A program made the position numbers and the translations under genes. This document shows positions 34,714 to 43,767 of a stretch of DNA of 64,000 bases, in pieces. The notes below the pieces were generated by a model, which saw nothing but the letters and a program-made list of their open reading frames with translations, was not told where the DNA came from and made no database searches. Source of the DNA: Spirochaetota bacterium (GTDB taxonomy: Bacteria > Spirochaetota > UBA4802 > UBA5550); the NCBI GenBank assembly GCA_017999915.1, contig JAGNKX010000003.1, positions 186,001 through 250,000 of the forward strand, given 5' to 3'. Each line of letters begins with the position of its first letter. The stretch's first letter is position 1.

Positions 34714-36948
34714 TCATCCCGGCAAGCCTTGTTCTTTTTGATCGGCCGGGATTTCCTCCGCGCCGCGGTCTTTGTATTCCGACGGGGTTATGCCCATTAT
34801 CTTCAAAAAGGTCCGGTTGAAGGTGCTCAGGCTTTCAAAGCCGACGGCGAAGGCGATGTTGATGATGGTCCCCTGGTCCCGGGCGCGTAGCCTCTCGGCT
34901 GCGTCGTGGATGCGCAGCTCGTTTATGTACTCGTTGATCTTCTTCCCGGTGTGGATCTTGAAGAATTTCCCCAGGTGGTTCGGGCTTATGTCCAGGGAGG
35001 CGGCAAGGCCTTCCCGTGAGATGTCGGAGGTGTAGTTCTCCCGGATGTAGGAGACGGCCCTGTCGATTTTTTCTTCCGTAAGGGACGTGATCGAGTAGGT
35101 CTTGCTGTCCTGTTCGCGTTGATTCGTGCTCCGGTATGTGAATGCGTTGTCGAATACCTCGATGAGATTGTCGGCGAACGCCATCATTATCGATGAATCC
35201 TTTTCGGTAAATCCGTAATCTGATGACGCTTTCTCGAAGTAGCATATGCCCAGGACGCCATGATCGGATTTGATGGGGATGCACATCACGGGATGCTCGG
35301 GCGCCGTATCGCCGCTGCTGGCCTTGCCGGTAGATGTTATGACGGGCAATCCCCGGGACAGCACTTCCTCGATGATCAATGGCGAGTACCCGTCGTTCCT
35401 TCCTTCGATCTCATCTATGTATGACCGGAGCTCAAGGTAATTATCATCTTCGACAGTGAGGAAATATATCTTGTCCGCCTGTGTGAGCTCCTTGGCTTTC
35501 AGAATCGTCTTTTCCCTGAGCTCTTCGATGTTCGATATGATGCTTATGTCCTGGCTCAGTTTCTTGATGGCAAGCTCCCGCTGGTTGTCGAGAATCGTCC
35601 GGATCGAGGGAGTGTATGCCGCTGCGGCGTCTCCGGCCGGGGCCTTTCCTTTCCTGTCCTCGGTGATCTTCGAGACTATTTCGCTCAAGAGGAGCTCGAT
35701 GCTCCGCTCCTTGATCTCGCCTTCGAGCTTTTTTGAGACCGCCTGAAGGCCCTTGCGCATGAGGTTCATGCGGTCCACCAGGGCGATGGACAGGATGATC
35801 AGGAACGCGGCGGAGCCGATTATGATCGACCATGTCGTCAGAAAGCTTCCCGGTATCAGCCCGAAGCTCCTGAACACGTACAGCACCGATCCGGCCATGA
35901 ATCCCAGGCTGATGAGGGCGTAGAGATAGGCGTTACGCTGCCTGCGCGCCACCAGATAGACGCCGACGCTGAAGGCCGTGATGATGGTCACCACCGTCAG
36001 GAAGGCGGTGGCGGGCATGATGATCTTGTAGGAGCCGAGGATTGGGATGGTCGCCACTGACAGCGTCGCGGCCAGAAGAACACCGGCCTGGGCGTCCAGT
36101 ATTTTCTTGAACAGCGGGGCGTTCTTTTTAAGCTGGAGAAATACCAGGATGAAGCGATTGCCGGTGATGTTGGCGAAGCAGAGGAACAGGGGAGGGCATA
36201 TCTCCGCCAGCTTCGGGCTTTCCGGCATGAGGTGCTGGAAGGTGACACCGATCTGGGACATGATGAAAAGCAGGATCGACAGAATGAAGAGGGAAAAGTT
36301 CAGATAGCTGAGGTGGCGGATCAGGAAGTAGACGCAGAGGTAATTGAAGGCCATGATGATCATCATGCCGTAATAGAACATGAGGAGTCTCTCTTCCAGG
36401 AGGGCCGACGTCGCGAAATGATCAGGTGACCAGATCGTGAGAGGGAAATACATGGAGCTCGGCGTCTGCTGCCGCAGGTAATAGGTTTTTGTCGAATTGG
36501 CTTCCTGCGTCAGGGGAAAGACAAAAGTCCGGTGGGGATAGGGACGGTCGGTGAAATCATACCGAGCCCCTGTTCGCATAGTCCGGAAGGCGTTATTTCC
36601 CTTGGGCGTGAAGAGCTGGAGATCGGATATGAGCGGGTAACCATGCTCAAGAAAAAAAGAAATCTCTTTTCCCGTTGTATTGACCACGGTAAAGCGCGCC
36701 CAGTATACGTTTCCTGTAAAACCAAACCCAGGATAAACTTCGGTGGAGGGCGACCATAACGCCCCCTTTGACGGCCCGGAAACATCGGTAATGGAAAGGG
36801 TCACCTTTTCGTCTTTCAGGAAATCAATATATAATCCTATGGGTATTTTTTTCAGCGAATCATCGATTCTGATCGGCGCGGAATAGAGTGAGGATGCAAG
36901 CATGAGAATACCGATGGCGGCCTCGGCAATGAGGCGGATTCCTTTCAT
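34714..36948 (-). CDS. 7TM-DISM receptor fused to GAF and AraC DNA-binding domains
   Basis: The protein has 744 residues. A signal peptide and periplasmic 7TMR-DISMED2-like domain (about 30-175) are followed by seven membrane segments (about 185-390). Next are a coiled coil, a GAF-like domain (about 465-610) and a C-terminal AraC/XylS pair of helix-turn-helix motifs (about 640-740: REGLAASLDISPNHLGKFFKIHTGKKINEYINELR, shown here only as landmarks, then FAVGFESLSTFNRTF). It would bind DNA while in the inner membrane. Its gene is 199 bases upstream of the barrel gene on the same strand, with CCGGTATGGG repeats between them. It belongs to the same sensor class as the protein at 20070 but has a different output. 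Confidence 0.93.
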   Translation of the reverse strand: MKGIRLIAEAAIGILMLASSLYSAPIRIDDSLKKIPIGLYIDFLKDEKVTLSITDVSGPSKGALWSPSTEVYPGFGFTGNVYWARFTVVNTTGKEISFFLEHGYPLISDLQLFTPKGNNAFRTMRTGARYDFTDRPYPHRTFVFPLTQEANSTKTYYLRQQTPSSMYFPLTIWSPDHFATSALLEERLLMFYYGMMIIMAFNYLCVYFLIRHLSYLNFSLFILSILLFIMSQIGVTFQHLMPESPKLAEICPPLFLCFANITGNRFILVFLQLKKNAPLFKKILDAQAGVLLAATLSVATIPILGSYKIIMPATAFLTVVTIITAFSVGVYLVARRQRNAYLYALISLGFMAGSVLYVFRSFGLIPGSFLTTWSIIIGSAAFLIILSIALVDRMNLMRKGLQAVSKKLEGEIKERSIELLLSEIVSKITEDRKGKAPAGDAAAAYTPSIRTILDNQRELAIKKLSQDISIISNIEELREKTILKAKELTQADKIYFLTVEDDNYLELRSYIDEIEGRNDGYSPLIIEEVLSRGLPVITSTGKASSGDTAPEHPVMCIPIKSDHGVLGICYFEKASSDYGFTEKDSSIMMAFADNLIEVFDNAFTYRSTNQREQDSKTYSITSLTEEKIDRAVSYIRENYTSDISREGLAASLDISPNHLGKFFKIHTGKKINEYINELRIHDAAERLRARDQGTIINIAFAVGFESLSTFNRTFLKIMGITPSEYKDRGAEEIPADQKEQGLPG

Positions 36949-37352
36949 CTTTTTTCTCCTGCGGAAATTCAGAATACTTTTTTAATTGAGATGCATCGGG
37001 GTAACTAATTTTCAAGCTTTTTATAAACAATAAAATAACCGGAATCGAACATTTAAATGTATTTTATTATATTATTGTTTATATAAATATACATTAAAAA
37101 TAACATTATACATAATAATATATTTAGCAATAGTCTTTTTTTAACAGGGCTGGTCAAAATCTGATCTTTTAAATCAATAATAACCATTTTCAATTTAAAT
37201 TTCTTTTGATAAGACAACCTTAATTTATTATTGTATCAATAAAAAAAAGAATTAGTTGTATAAGTATAATTACGAACCGTCTGGACGGTAAATTATTATG
37301 CATATTCATTCTTTTTGATAATAATTATCACGATTCTCCAAAAAGGGGGGGC
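36949..37352. other. AT-rich divergent intergenic region
   Basis: These 404 bases separate the AraC-type receptor gene (minus) from the cadherin-like lipoprotein gene (plus). They are strongly A/T-rich and carry no gene. A small dyad, ACCGTC-TG-GACGGT, lies at 37276-37289. Promoters for both genes are expected here, but none is clear enough to place. Confidence 0.5.
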
Positions 37353-39050
37353 ATGATGAAAATCAGAAGGATTTCCATTGGATTGTGGCTATTGCTTATT
37401 TTTTCAGTCATATCCGCAAATTGCCGTGTCAATGAAACAGGGGCATATTTTCTCCCGAATCTGTTCTATAGCGGGGAAATGTCCAATACCGATTTGAAGC
37501 TGCTGACTGTAACATCTTACGAAAGTACCAGCGGCGCCACTGCATCAATTGAGCTGACTCCGGCTTTTGACCCAAAAGAATATAACTATAATGTGGCCAT
37601 ATCTTCGCTCACAACCCAGGTGACGATTGTCGCTGTTTCATCAGATAAGCGATCCGAAGTGAGTATCGATACCATAGTAGGAAGTTCCAGGACCATGGAA
37701 TTGGTGGAGGACACCAGGGCTATTGACATATCGGTCGCGGCTCCGGATGGTGTAACGATAAAGTCATATACCATCAACTTCACCCGTTCGCTGGAGCTCG
37801 ATGAGTGCAGGCTTCTTAATTTTCAAGCAACTTCGCCTGATAAAGAAAGCATGAATCTTTCTCCCACCTTTGATCCGAATGTAAAAGATTATAAGATTAT
37901 GGTCGCGTGGAACCACCTTTATGTGGTCGTTAAGCCGACCGCTGTCAGCAAGGTGTCGGCCATACAGGTTAACGGGGAGAAGGTCGTCTCAGGGAATGAG
38001 AAACTGGTCGTTCTCAGCCTGGCCAAGGGCGATTCCGTCAACAGCGAGGTGATTAAGATTGTCGTTGTTGCGAACAGCGGCTCAACCTCACTGTATAACG
38101 TAACGGTCATGCGGGCCATAAAGCCCGTTTTCACCAAGAATGAGGCGCGTCTCCAATATATCAAGGTGAGCATGGGGCCCAATGAATCATCACGTCAGAT
38201 ATACCAGGATGCCGACGGCAATTTCTTTCCCGACAACAGCCTTGCCTTCAATAAAGACGTTTTAAGCTATTCCTGCGTTGTATTTGGATATACCAAGGTC
38301 AATGTGACGGCAAAGGCCATGTCGGACGCTATTACATCGATGAGCATTGACGGGACCGCCGGCACGCCGTCGACCCTCGTTGAAGGGAAAATGACGCAGG
38401 AAGTATCCCTTACGGCGGGAGTCATCAAGGAGATACCGATTCAGGTCGTTTCGGAGGACGGGACGATAACCCAGGTCTATACGCTTCGTGTACGGCTTCT
38501 CAATGTGTACGAGTTGTTCTTTGGAATCTACGGGCCGGTGGCCCGGGCGAACAAAGCCTCCTGGACGCCGAAACCGAGCGGCGCATACGATAAGACATTT
38601 TATGGCGCCATCAAGGATTATGACGCGGAAAATTACATGCATTGGGTAGTCACGGTCAGCGGTACCACGGCGACGAACTCCATGACTTACGTTAATTATG
38701 ACAACGGCGATCAGGGCATGCCTCTGGTGGGCTCCAATGGAGGATTCAAGTTGAACGGGGGGATGTCCGTGAAAATCAACGGGTTATCCGGTTCCGGAAT
38801 CGGCCCGCAGACAGGGGACATCACCATGCTCACGCCGGAAGGGGATCTGATCGCTGTGCTTCACGTGCATTATATCATAACGAACAAGGACGCCACCTCG
38901 CGCAACGCCGATTCCTATACATCGATTGATTACATGGGTACAAGCGGCACGGTGCTCTATTATGACGCGGATCCGGACAACAAGAACCTCGGGTCGGCAT
39001 ACTGGGACCCGGCGAATCAGTGGACGGCAAACAGTTTCTGGCATCCCTGA
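37353..39050 (+). CDS. Lipoprotein with cadherin-like beta-sandwich repeats
   Basis: The protein has 565 residues. The signal ends in a lipobox, ISANC. Residues about 45-150, 155-255 and 265-385 are three repeats of the cadherin-like beta-sandwich type: LxxLxVxS....xxLxPxFdPxxxxYxxxV, then VKSYTINFTR-like ends. The C-terminal 180 residues form a separate Gly/Thr-rich beta domain. Such proteins are usually surface or periplasmic binding or adhesion modules. An A-rich leader with GGGGGGG precedes two adjacent ATGs. It is followed after 55 bases by a related lipoprotein. Confidence 0.85.
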   Translation: MMKIRRISIGLWLLLIFSVISANCRVNETGAYFLPNLFYSGEMSNTDLKLLTVTSYESTSGATASIELTPAFDPKEYNYNVAISSLTTQVTIVAVSSDKRSEVSIDTIVGSSRTMELVEDTRAIDISVAAPDGVTIKSYTINFTRSLELDECRLLNFQATSPDKESMNLSPTFDPNVKDYKIMVAWNHLYVVVKPTAVSKVSAIQVNGEKVVSGNEKLVVLSLAKGDSVNSEVIKIVVVANSGSTSLYNVTVMRAIKPVFTKNEARLQYIKVSMGPNESSRQIYQDADGNFFPDNSLAFNKDVLSYSCVVFGYTKVNVTAKAMSDAITSMSIDGTAGTPSTLVEGKMTQEVSLTAGVIKEIPIQVVSEDGTITQVYTLRVRLLNVYELFFGIYGPVARANKASWTPKPSGAYDKTFYGAIKDYDAENYMHWVVTVSGTTATNSMTYVNYDNGDQGMPLVGSNGGFKLNGGMSVKINGLSGSGIGPQTGDITMLTPEGDLIAVLHVHYIITNKDATSRNADSYTSIDYMGTSGTVLYYDADPDNKNLGSAYWDPANQWTANSFWHP

Positions 39051-39105
39051 TGATCGAAAATCGAGAATGATTCCGGACGTTATTACAAAAAGGAAGGAAC
39101 GTACT

Positions 39106-40326
39106 ATGAAAAAAACAATGAAATCACTGGCGATGATAATCACGGCTGCGGTCCTTATCGGCGGCTGTGATTCCGGCAAAAGCGGGAAAAGCATGCTCCC
39201 CTACGCAACGCCCTTTGCCGCGGCGGGCAGCAGCGCCGCGCTGAAGAGCCTTGAGGTTCTCAATTTCACCATTTCGCCGGCCTTCGCGCCTGAAGTGGCG
39301 GAGTATACCCTCGTTGTGAAAAAGGCCGAGACAACATCGGTTACGGTAAAAGCCATAGCTTCCGATGGCGCCTCTGTCACAGTGGGATTGAACGATCTGA
39401 CCCCGGCGGCGGTCTCCGCCACTGATCATACCGCACCGGTGGCCCTTGACGCAACAAAGGACGTGAATACCGTTACCGTGAATGTGACCTCCGAAGACGG
39501 CGCCGCCACCATGGCCTACCTGGTGCGCATATACTATTACGGCACCAGCGCAAGTCTTTCGGGCCTTTCTGTTGCGGTGACGGCCGGTTCCCTGGGAGGA
39601 GTTACGGCAAACCTTGCTCCCGCTTTCGATGCGGCGGTTACGGCCTATACAGCCGGCATATCATGCTATGTTTCTTGTCTTGATGTTACCGTGCATTTGC
39701 CCGATGGGGCCGGTATGACCGCCGCTGTCAACGGGTGGACCGCCACATCCGGTGTGGCCGTTCCCATAACCGCCCTTCCGGCAGCCACAAAAACAGGCAC
39801 TATCACCGTCACGGTGACATCGCAGGATAAGAGCGCCACAAAGACCTATACGATTTCGATTACCAAGGGAGCGTTACCGTCGTCCGAGGCTCATTTGAAA
39901 AATCTTGTTCTTCGCAGTTATCGGATATATAATGGGAAAACGGGGATCACCGGTTATTCGTGGGGAGAAGAAGTATTGACTCCGGTTGTATCCGCGGCAA
40001 AATTGTTGACCGCTTTTGATTATGCCAAGACCTTCACTGATGGCGTGGGCACGTATCAACCGTATCAATTCCAAATTCTGGCGACACCGTTGGACAACAC
40101 TGTTTCCGGTATAACGGGGCTTGTAACCCTCAATAGTGGATCTACTACCGGGTTCACTTTCACCAAGGACGCTTCGACAGGTGTTTACACGGGAGAGGTA
40201 ACAGGGCCAACAGCAACGAATTGGCTGGGCCAGACCTATGGTCATGGTTTGACTGAAGCATATCTTGATGTTACCGCGGAAGATGGAACGGTAATACGAT
40301 ATAAAGTCATGATGCAGGTTAATTGA
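39106..40326 (+). CDS. Second cadherin-like beta-sandwich lipoprotein
   Basis: The protein has 406 residues with lipobox LIGGC. Two cadherin-like repeats (about 40-145 and 148-250; SLEVLNFTISPAFAPEVAEY... and LSGLSVAVTAGSLGG...) precede a C-terminal domain (about 255-405). That last domain resembles the one in the preceding lipoprotein, so the two genes arose by duplication with loss of a repeat. The ATG at 39106 has AAGGAAGGAA upstream. A terminator follows at 40417. Confidence 0.85.
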   Translation: MKKTMKSLAMIITAAVLIGGCDSGKSGKSMLPYATPFAAAGSSAALKSLEVLNFTISPAFAPEVAEYTLVVKKAETTSVTVKAIASDGASVTVGLNDLTPAAVSATDHTAPVALDATKDVNTVTVNVTSEDGAATMAYLVRIYYYGTSASLSGLSVAVTAGSLGGVTANLAPAFDAAVTAYTAGISCYVSCLDVTVHLPDGAGMTAAVNGWTATSGVAVPITALPAATKTGTITVTVTSQDKSATKTYTISITKGALPSSEAHLKNLVLRSYRIYNGKTGITGYSWGEEVLTPVVSAAKLLTAFDYAKTFTDGVGTYQPYQFQILATPLDNTVSGITGLVTLNSGSTTGFTFTKDASTGVYTGEVTGPTATNWLGQTYGHGLTEAYLDVTAEDGTVIRYKVMMQVN

Positions 40327-40416
40327 TATATTTCAATGAATGTTGATGAGAAGTATACGACAAAGTCACATGAATTAAGCATATCAGAGATCCAGCAAAA
40401 AGCGGAATTGTAACAA

Positions 40417-40452
40417 CGGCCCTGCCGCCATGAGGGGTGGGGCCGATTTTTA
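40417..40452 (+). terminator. Rho-independent terminator
   Basis: CGGCCC (40417-40422) pairs with GGGCCG (40440-40445), and the stem is followed by ATTTTTAAA. It ends the lipoprotein pair, 90 bases after the second stop, and lies before the porin gene. Confidence 0.65.
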
Positions 40453-40489
40453 AACATAAATAAAGCATATCCCGGAGGAATACATTATA

Positions 40490-42079
40490 ATGAAGAAGCT
40501 CGGTATTATATGTATTATTAATATTTTGTTTTCGATCATTGCGTTTTCAGCCTACGCCTCCCGCCTCAACCAGGAGGACGGCATACTTCCCAACCACAGC
40601 GCCGATTACGTGCGGACCCTCAACCGGTTCGCGTCAACCGGGGCGGACGCTGCCTTTTACAACCCGGCCGGCCTGGCCTATCTTGAATATAACGGGTTGA
40701 ACGTGCATTTCAGCTCCCAGACCTACTATGCAAAAAGGATCCATTCAATGGATTATTACGGCATCCAATATCAGAACTTCCCGATGCTTCCCACGTCGAA
40801 TTACAAGAATCCAATGAACGGTAAGCCCAAAGAATACACCGCCGAAACCCTGGCGCCGGTGCTGCCGGGATTCGAGCTCATATGGAAGGCCGACACATGG
40901 GCCGTCTACCTCGATGTGGCCGTGACCCAGGCTGCGCCGGGCATGACCTTCGACAAGGGCCTGGCCGTGATCGACTGGGGCATCCTGGCTCCCTACGAGA
41001 CGAAATACGCCATGACAGGAGGCATCTCGAACAATGTCATGGGCATGTGGCGCGACGCCAAGGCCGTGCGGACCGAAATGTACATAGCCGGCACTGTCGG
41101 CGGCGTTTACAAGTTCGTCGAATGGATGTCGGCGGCGGTGGGCCTGCGGTATATCAACGCATCGGGAAACCAGTCGATCAGCGTGAAATACGCCGGAATA
41201 GCCACCCAGACCACCACCGGGTACGGGGTCGAGATGACCCTTCCATGGCTCATCGATGTCGACGTCAAGGGATACGGGCTGGGCGTAATCGGGGGTCTGC
41301 ATTTCCGGCCTCTGAGCATAATCGACATCGGACTGAAGTACGAGTATTACCTGCCCATGATACTGAAGAAGAAGACGAACAAGTTCTTCGTCCCCGGCGT
41401 GGTCGCGTCATCGGGAAACCTGAACATCTTTCTGGACGGCATAAAGCCGATACTGATGGAATACCTCTACGACCCGTCCGGCTATGATATATCCAAGATG
41501 ACGCCGGAGGCTTTCATCAGGTTCCGGAAGGAGGTCAAGAAGGAGCTCAAGGTCACATACCCGCAGACCCTTTCCATGGGAACCTCCGTGAAGATATGGA
41601 AGGGCCTCAGGACCGAGCTTTCCTGGGAGATCCAGCTGCGCAACAAGAGGGACCTCGACGGCAGGGAGAAGTATTTTAAGGAAGTGGGGTACCGCCTCGG
41701 CGGGTGCCTGGAATGGACCTTCCTTCCGAAGACGACGATCAGCGTCGGATACGCCTTCAACGATTTCGGGATCAAGCCCAATGCCCGCAATGAGGTCGAC
41801 CCGCTCCTGCGAAGCCACAGCCTCGGCGGCGGGTTCGCCTTTGGCGTTTCAGAATGGCTGGATATCACCGTCGGCGGCATGTATATGATGTACATCAAAG
41901 AGCGCGTTTACAGCTACGAATATTCCAACGTGAGCGGCGCCACCATTCACGCCATGAGCAAGACCTTTGATGAAAAGAGGCTGAGCGTGGGCATCGGCTT
42001 TACGGTGAAGCTCTTTGGCGCTCCCCCCAAGACCGAAGACAAGGAGATGAGCATCAAGCTTCAAAAGGGAGGCGCATAG
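40490..42079 (+). CDS. OmpP1/FadL-family outer-membrane protein
   Basis: The protein has 529 residues with a signal peptide (to about 24). The mature N-terminus carries the FadL signature: RFASTGADAAFYNPAGLAYL. The rest alternates beta-strands typical of a 14-stranded barrel. FadL proteins import long-chain fatty acids or other hydrophobic compounds through the outer membrane. GGAGG lies 10 bases before the ATG. The last residues (LQKGGA) do not form a typical terminal strand; the strand FTVKLFG lies about 20 residues earlier. The fatty-acyl genes at 44-50 kb may use what it imports. Confidence 0.88.
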   Translation: MKKLGIICIINILFSIIAFSAYASRLNQEDGILPNHSADYVRTLNRFASTGADAAFYNPAGLAYLEYNGLNVHFSSQTYYAKRIHSMDYYGIQYQNFPMLPTSNYKNPMNGKPKEYTAETLAPVLPGFELIWKADTWAVYLDVAVTQAAPGMTFDKGLAVIDWGILAPYETKYAMTGGISNNVMGMWRDAKAVRTEMYIAGTVGGVYKFVEWMSAAVGLRYINASGNQSISVKYAGIATQTTTGYGVEMTLPWLIDVDVKGYGLGVIGGLHFRPLSIIDIGLKYEYYLPMILKKKTNKFFVPGVVASSGNLNIFLDGIKPILMEYLYDPSGYDISKMTPEAFIRFRKEVKKELKVTYPQTLSMGTSVKIWKGLRTELSWEIQLRNKRDLDGREKYFKEVGYRLGGCLEWTFLPKTTISVGYAFNDFGIKPNARNEVDPLLRSHSLGGGFAFGVSEWLDITVGGMYMMYIKERVYSYEYSNVSGATIHAMSKTFDEKRLSVGIGFTVKLFGAPPKTEDKEMSIKLQKGGA

Positions 42080-42108
42080 GCCGGTTTCGGCAGGACTGAC
42101 CAGGCTGA

Positions 42109-42477
42109 TCAGATGAGATGGGCCGTTAAACCGCCCTGGCTGTGACACTGCGGCCCATTGATTGGATCATCTTTTTGGATCGTAAATTTATCCAGCACGG
42201 TCAATATGTCAAGCTTGCGGATCATGTCGCGGCTCAGGCCGCACAGGACAAGATCGATATCCTGTCTCTTGAGGCGGGTGTTGAATTTCAGAAGAAAGGC
42301 GATAACGGCCGCGTCGATATTTTTCATGCATGAACAATCCATCGCTATGCGCGATGGATTGTTTTTTATCAGGGACTCTATTTCACGCTCCATGCGGGCA
42401 AGGTTTACGCATGTGGGGTTTTCATTCATGCGCACCAGTATCGTCGCATCGCATTCTTCAAAGTATAAAGTGCCCAT
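42109..42477 (-). CDS. STAS-domain protein (anti-sigma antagonist-like)
   Basis: The protein has 122 residues. It has the STAS pattern MDCSCMKNIDAAVIAFLLKF. The residue normally phosphorylated, a Ser after the second Asp, is Ala here (IDAAVIA), so classic SpoIIAA-type control by phosphorylation is unlikely. AAAGGAGG precedes the ATG. STAS proteins are usual targets of PP2C phosphatases such as the one in the 20070 gene, but the missing serine argues against this one being a target. Confidence 0.87.
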   Translation of the reverse strand: MGTLYFEECDATILVRMNENPTCVNLARMEREIESLIKNNPSRIAMDCSCMKNIDAAVIAFLLKFNTRLKRQDIDLVLCGLSRDMIRKLDILTVLDKFTIQKDDPINGPQCHSQGGLTAHLI

Positions 42478-42664
42478 CCCGCCTCCTTTGAAATTTCAAC
42501 ATTCCTCATATATTTTAATTATACAGGGAATAGGCTGCTATGTCTTTTTAAAAGGCACGGGAATTGTATTTGAGCAGGAATAAATTTGAACATGGTGTCA
42601 GAATCGGCGCCAGGAAAATGATCGCGGGTGTCCGGCATGGTTCCATGAGAGCGAGCGAAACATT

Positions 42665-42688
42665 ATGCGGCAAAATATCCCGCCGCAT
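42665..42688 (-). terminator. Hairpin downstream of the secreted protein gene
   Basis: ATGCGGC and GCCGCAT are exact complements (7 bp) around 10 bases, 17 bases beyond the stop of the gene at 42705. The T-run is weak. The 227-base gap 42478-42704 has nothing else. Confidence 0.4.
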
Positions 42689-42704
42689 GCTCCGGTGTAT
42701 ATCG

Positions 42705-43424
42705 TCAGGGCTTGGCCGGGATCATCCTGTCGCCGCCGGACGTGAAGGTTTGCTCGAATTTGCGGTGGGGATAGAAAAGGGGCACATGAACGACAAAGGT
42801 GTACGAGCCTTTACTCATGACATAAGCGTCATCCAGCTTCTTAAAAAAGATGGCCATGGCAAGGCTTTTCAGCCCGGGAGGATAATAGGCCACGGTCCCT
42901 TCGAGATAGACCAGGTCAAGGCCATTGATTGAAAAATATATGAAACCCTTCATATGGCGGGAGGTGTTCTTCTTCGGCATCACCTCGAATTTCCAGCAGG
43001 GTATCCCCTCTATCGTTTTTTTGCCCTTGAGACGCGTTGCGTAGTTCGCGTCCGTATCCGGACCAAAGGGCAGGTAGGCCGGGCTCCGTGTCGGATAATT
43101 GTATTTCCAGGCCGGCTCCGGCTTTCCGTTTTTCTCGTATTTCAGCACCTTGTACGTAGCCTTTCGGTAAAAGTACTCCCTGCGCCGGAGGAGCACGGTG
43201 TAGCCGCCCCGGTACGAGTTGTCCCTGGAGTCGTACTGCCGGGACACGATCTCGCGGGTGCTTTCAACGCCGATGTATTTTTTGTAAACGGGCAGCGTCT
43301 TTTCCCGGATCTGCCTGACAATGTCCTGTTCCAGCCGCTCCGGTATGACGGTGCCAGGTGAGGCGCCCGAAAGAGCTGCCACGGCGATTGCGGTGAAAAT
43401 GATGGCGATATACGTTATTTTCAT
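42705..43424 (-). CDS. Exported protein, possibly LolA/LolB-like fold
   Basis: The protein has 239 residues with a signal peptide (MKITYIAIIFTAIAVAALSG). The mature part contains beta-strands and motifs such as KKYIGVESTREIVSRQYD, YKVLKYEKNGK and IPCWKFEVMPKK, followed by FSINGLDLVYLEG. The layout is like periplasmic lipoprotein-sorting or sterol-like carriers of the LolA fold, but I cannot assign the family. The ATG at 43424 is chosen for its clean signal peptide; an ATG at 43487 would put 21 polar residues before it. Confidence 0.72.
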   Translation of the reverse strand: MKITYIAIIFTAIAVAALSGASPGTVIPERLEQDIVRQIREKTLPVYKKYIGVESTREIVSRQYDSRDNSYRGGYTVLLRRREYFYRKATYKVLKYEKNGKPEPAWKYNYPTRSPAYLPFGPDTDANYATRLKGKKTIEGIPCWKFEVMPKKNTSRHMKGFIYFSINGLDLVYLEGTVAYYPPGLKSLAMAIFFKKLDDAYVMSKGSYTFVVHVPLFYPHRKFEQTFTSGGDRMIPAKP

Positions 43425-43528
43425 TGATGGAGCCGATGGTCTGCCATTCAAAAAGGAATAGAATGACGGCCCTGTCCAATCTGTCAATTATTATACCATA
43501 AAGCCCGTGGCCCGAAGTGATCTGCCAT

Positions 43529-43667
43529 GGTAGCAGTATTATGTTAGGGGTATGGGCCATCCCTGCGAGAAGGCGACAGGACGTCGCCGATTCCGCCGAG
43601 TCAACATGGATGTTATACGAGGCGGACGAGCGGGGATGGCCCATGCCCCCACTATTCAACTGCTACC
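43529..43667. repeat. Inverted-repeat element with cloverleaf-like structure
   Basis: The outer ends (43529-43566 and 43630-43667) are inverted copies of about 38 bases; the inner 20 bases of each differ at only two positions. Inside are three hairpins: GGCGACAGGACGTCGCC, AACAT-GG-ATGTT, and TCCGCC pairing with GGCGGA. No frame is coding. The first hairpin is almost identical to that in the 7589-7832 element. It lies in the 343-base gap between the divergent genes at 42705 and 43768. Confidence 0.65.
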
Positions 43668-43767
43668 CCCGCTATTATTCAGCCTGGTGTTTAAATCCTG
43701 CTTGAATAATTTATCACGCATGATAAGGTTCTCCCTGCCGTGAATACCCTTCAGAAGGAGACGACCG

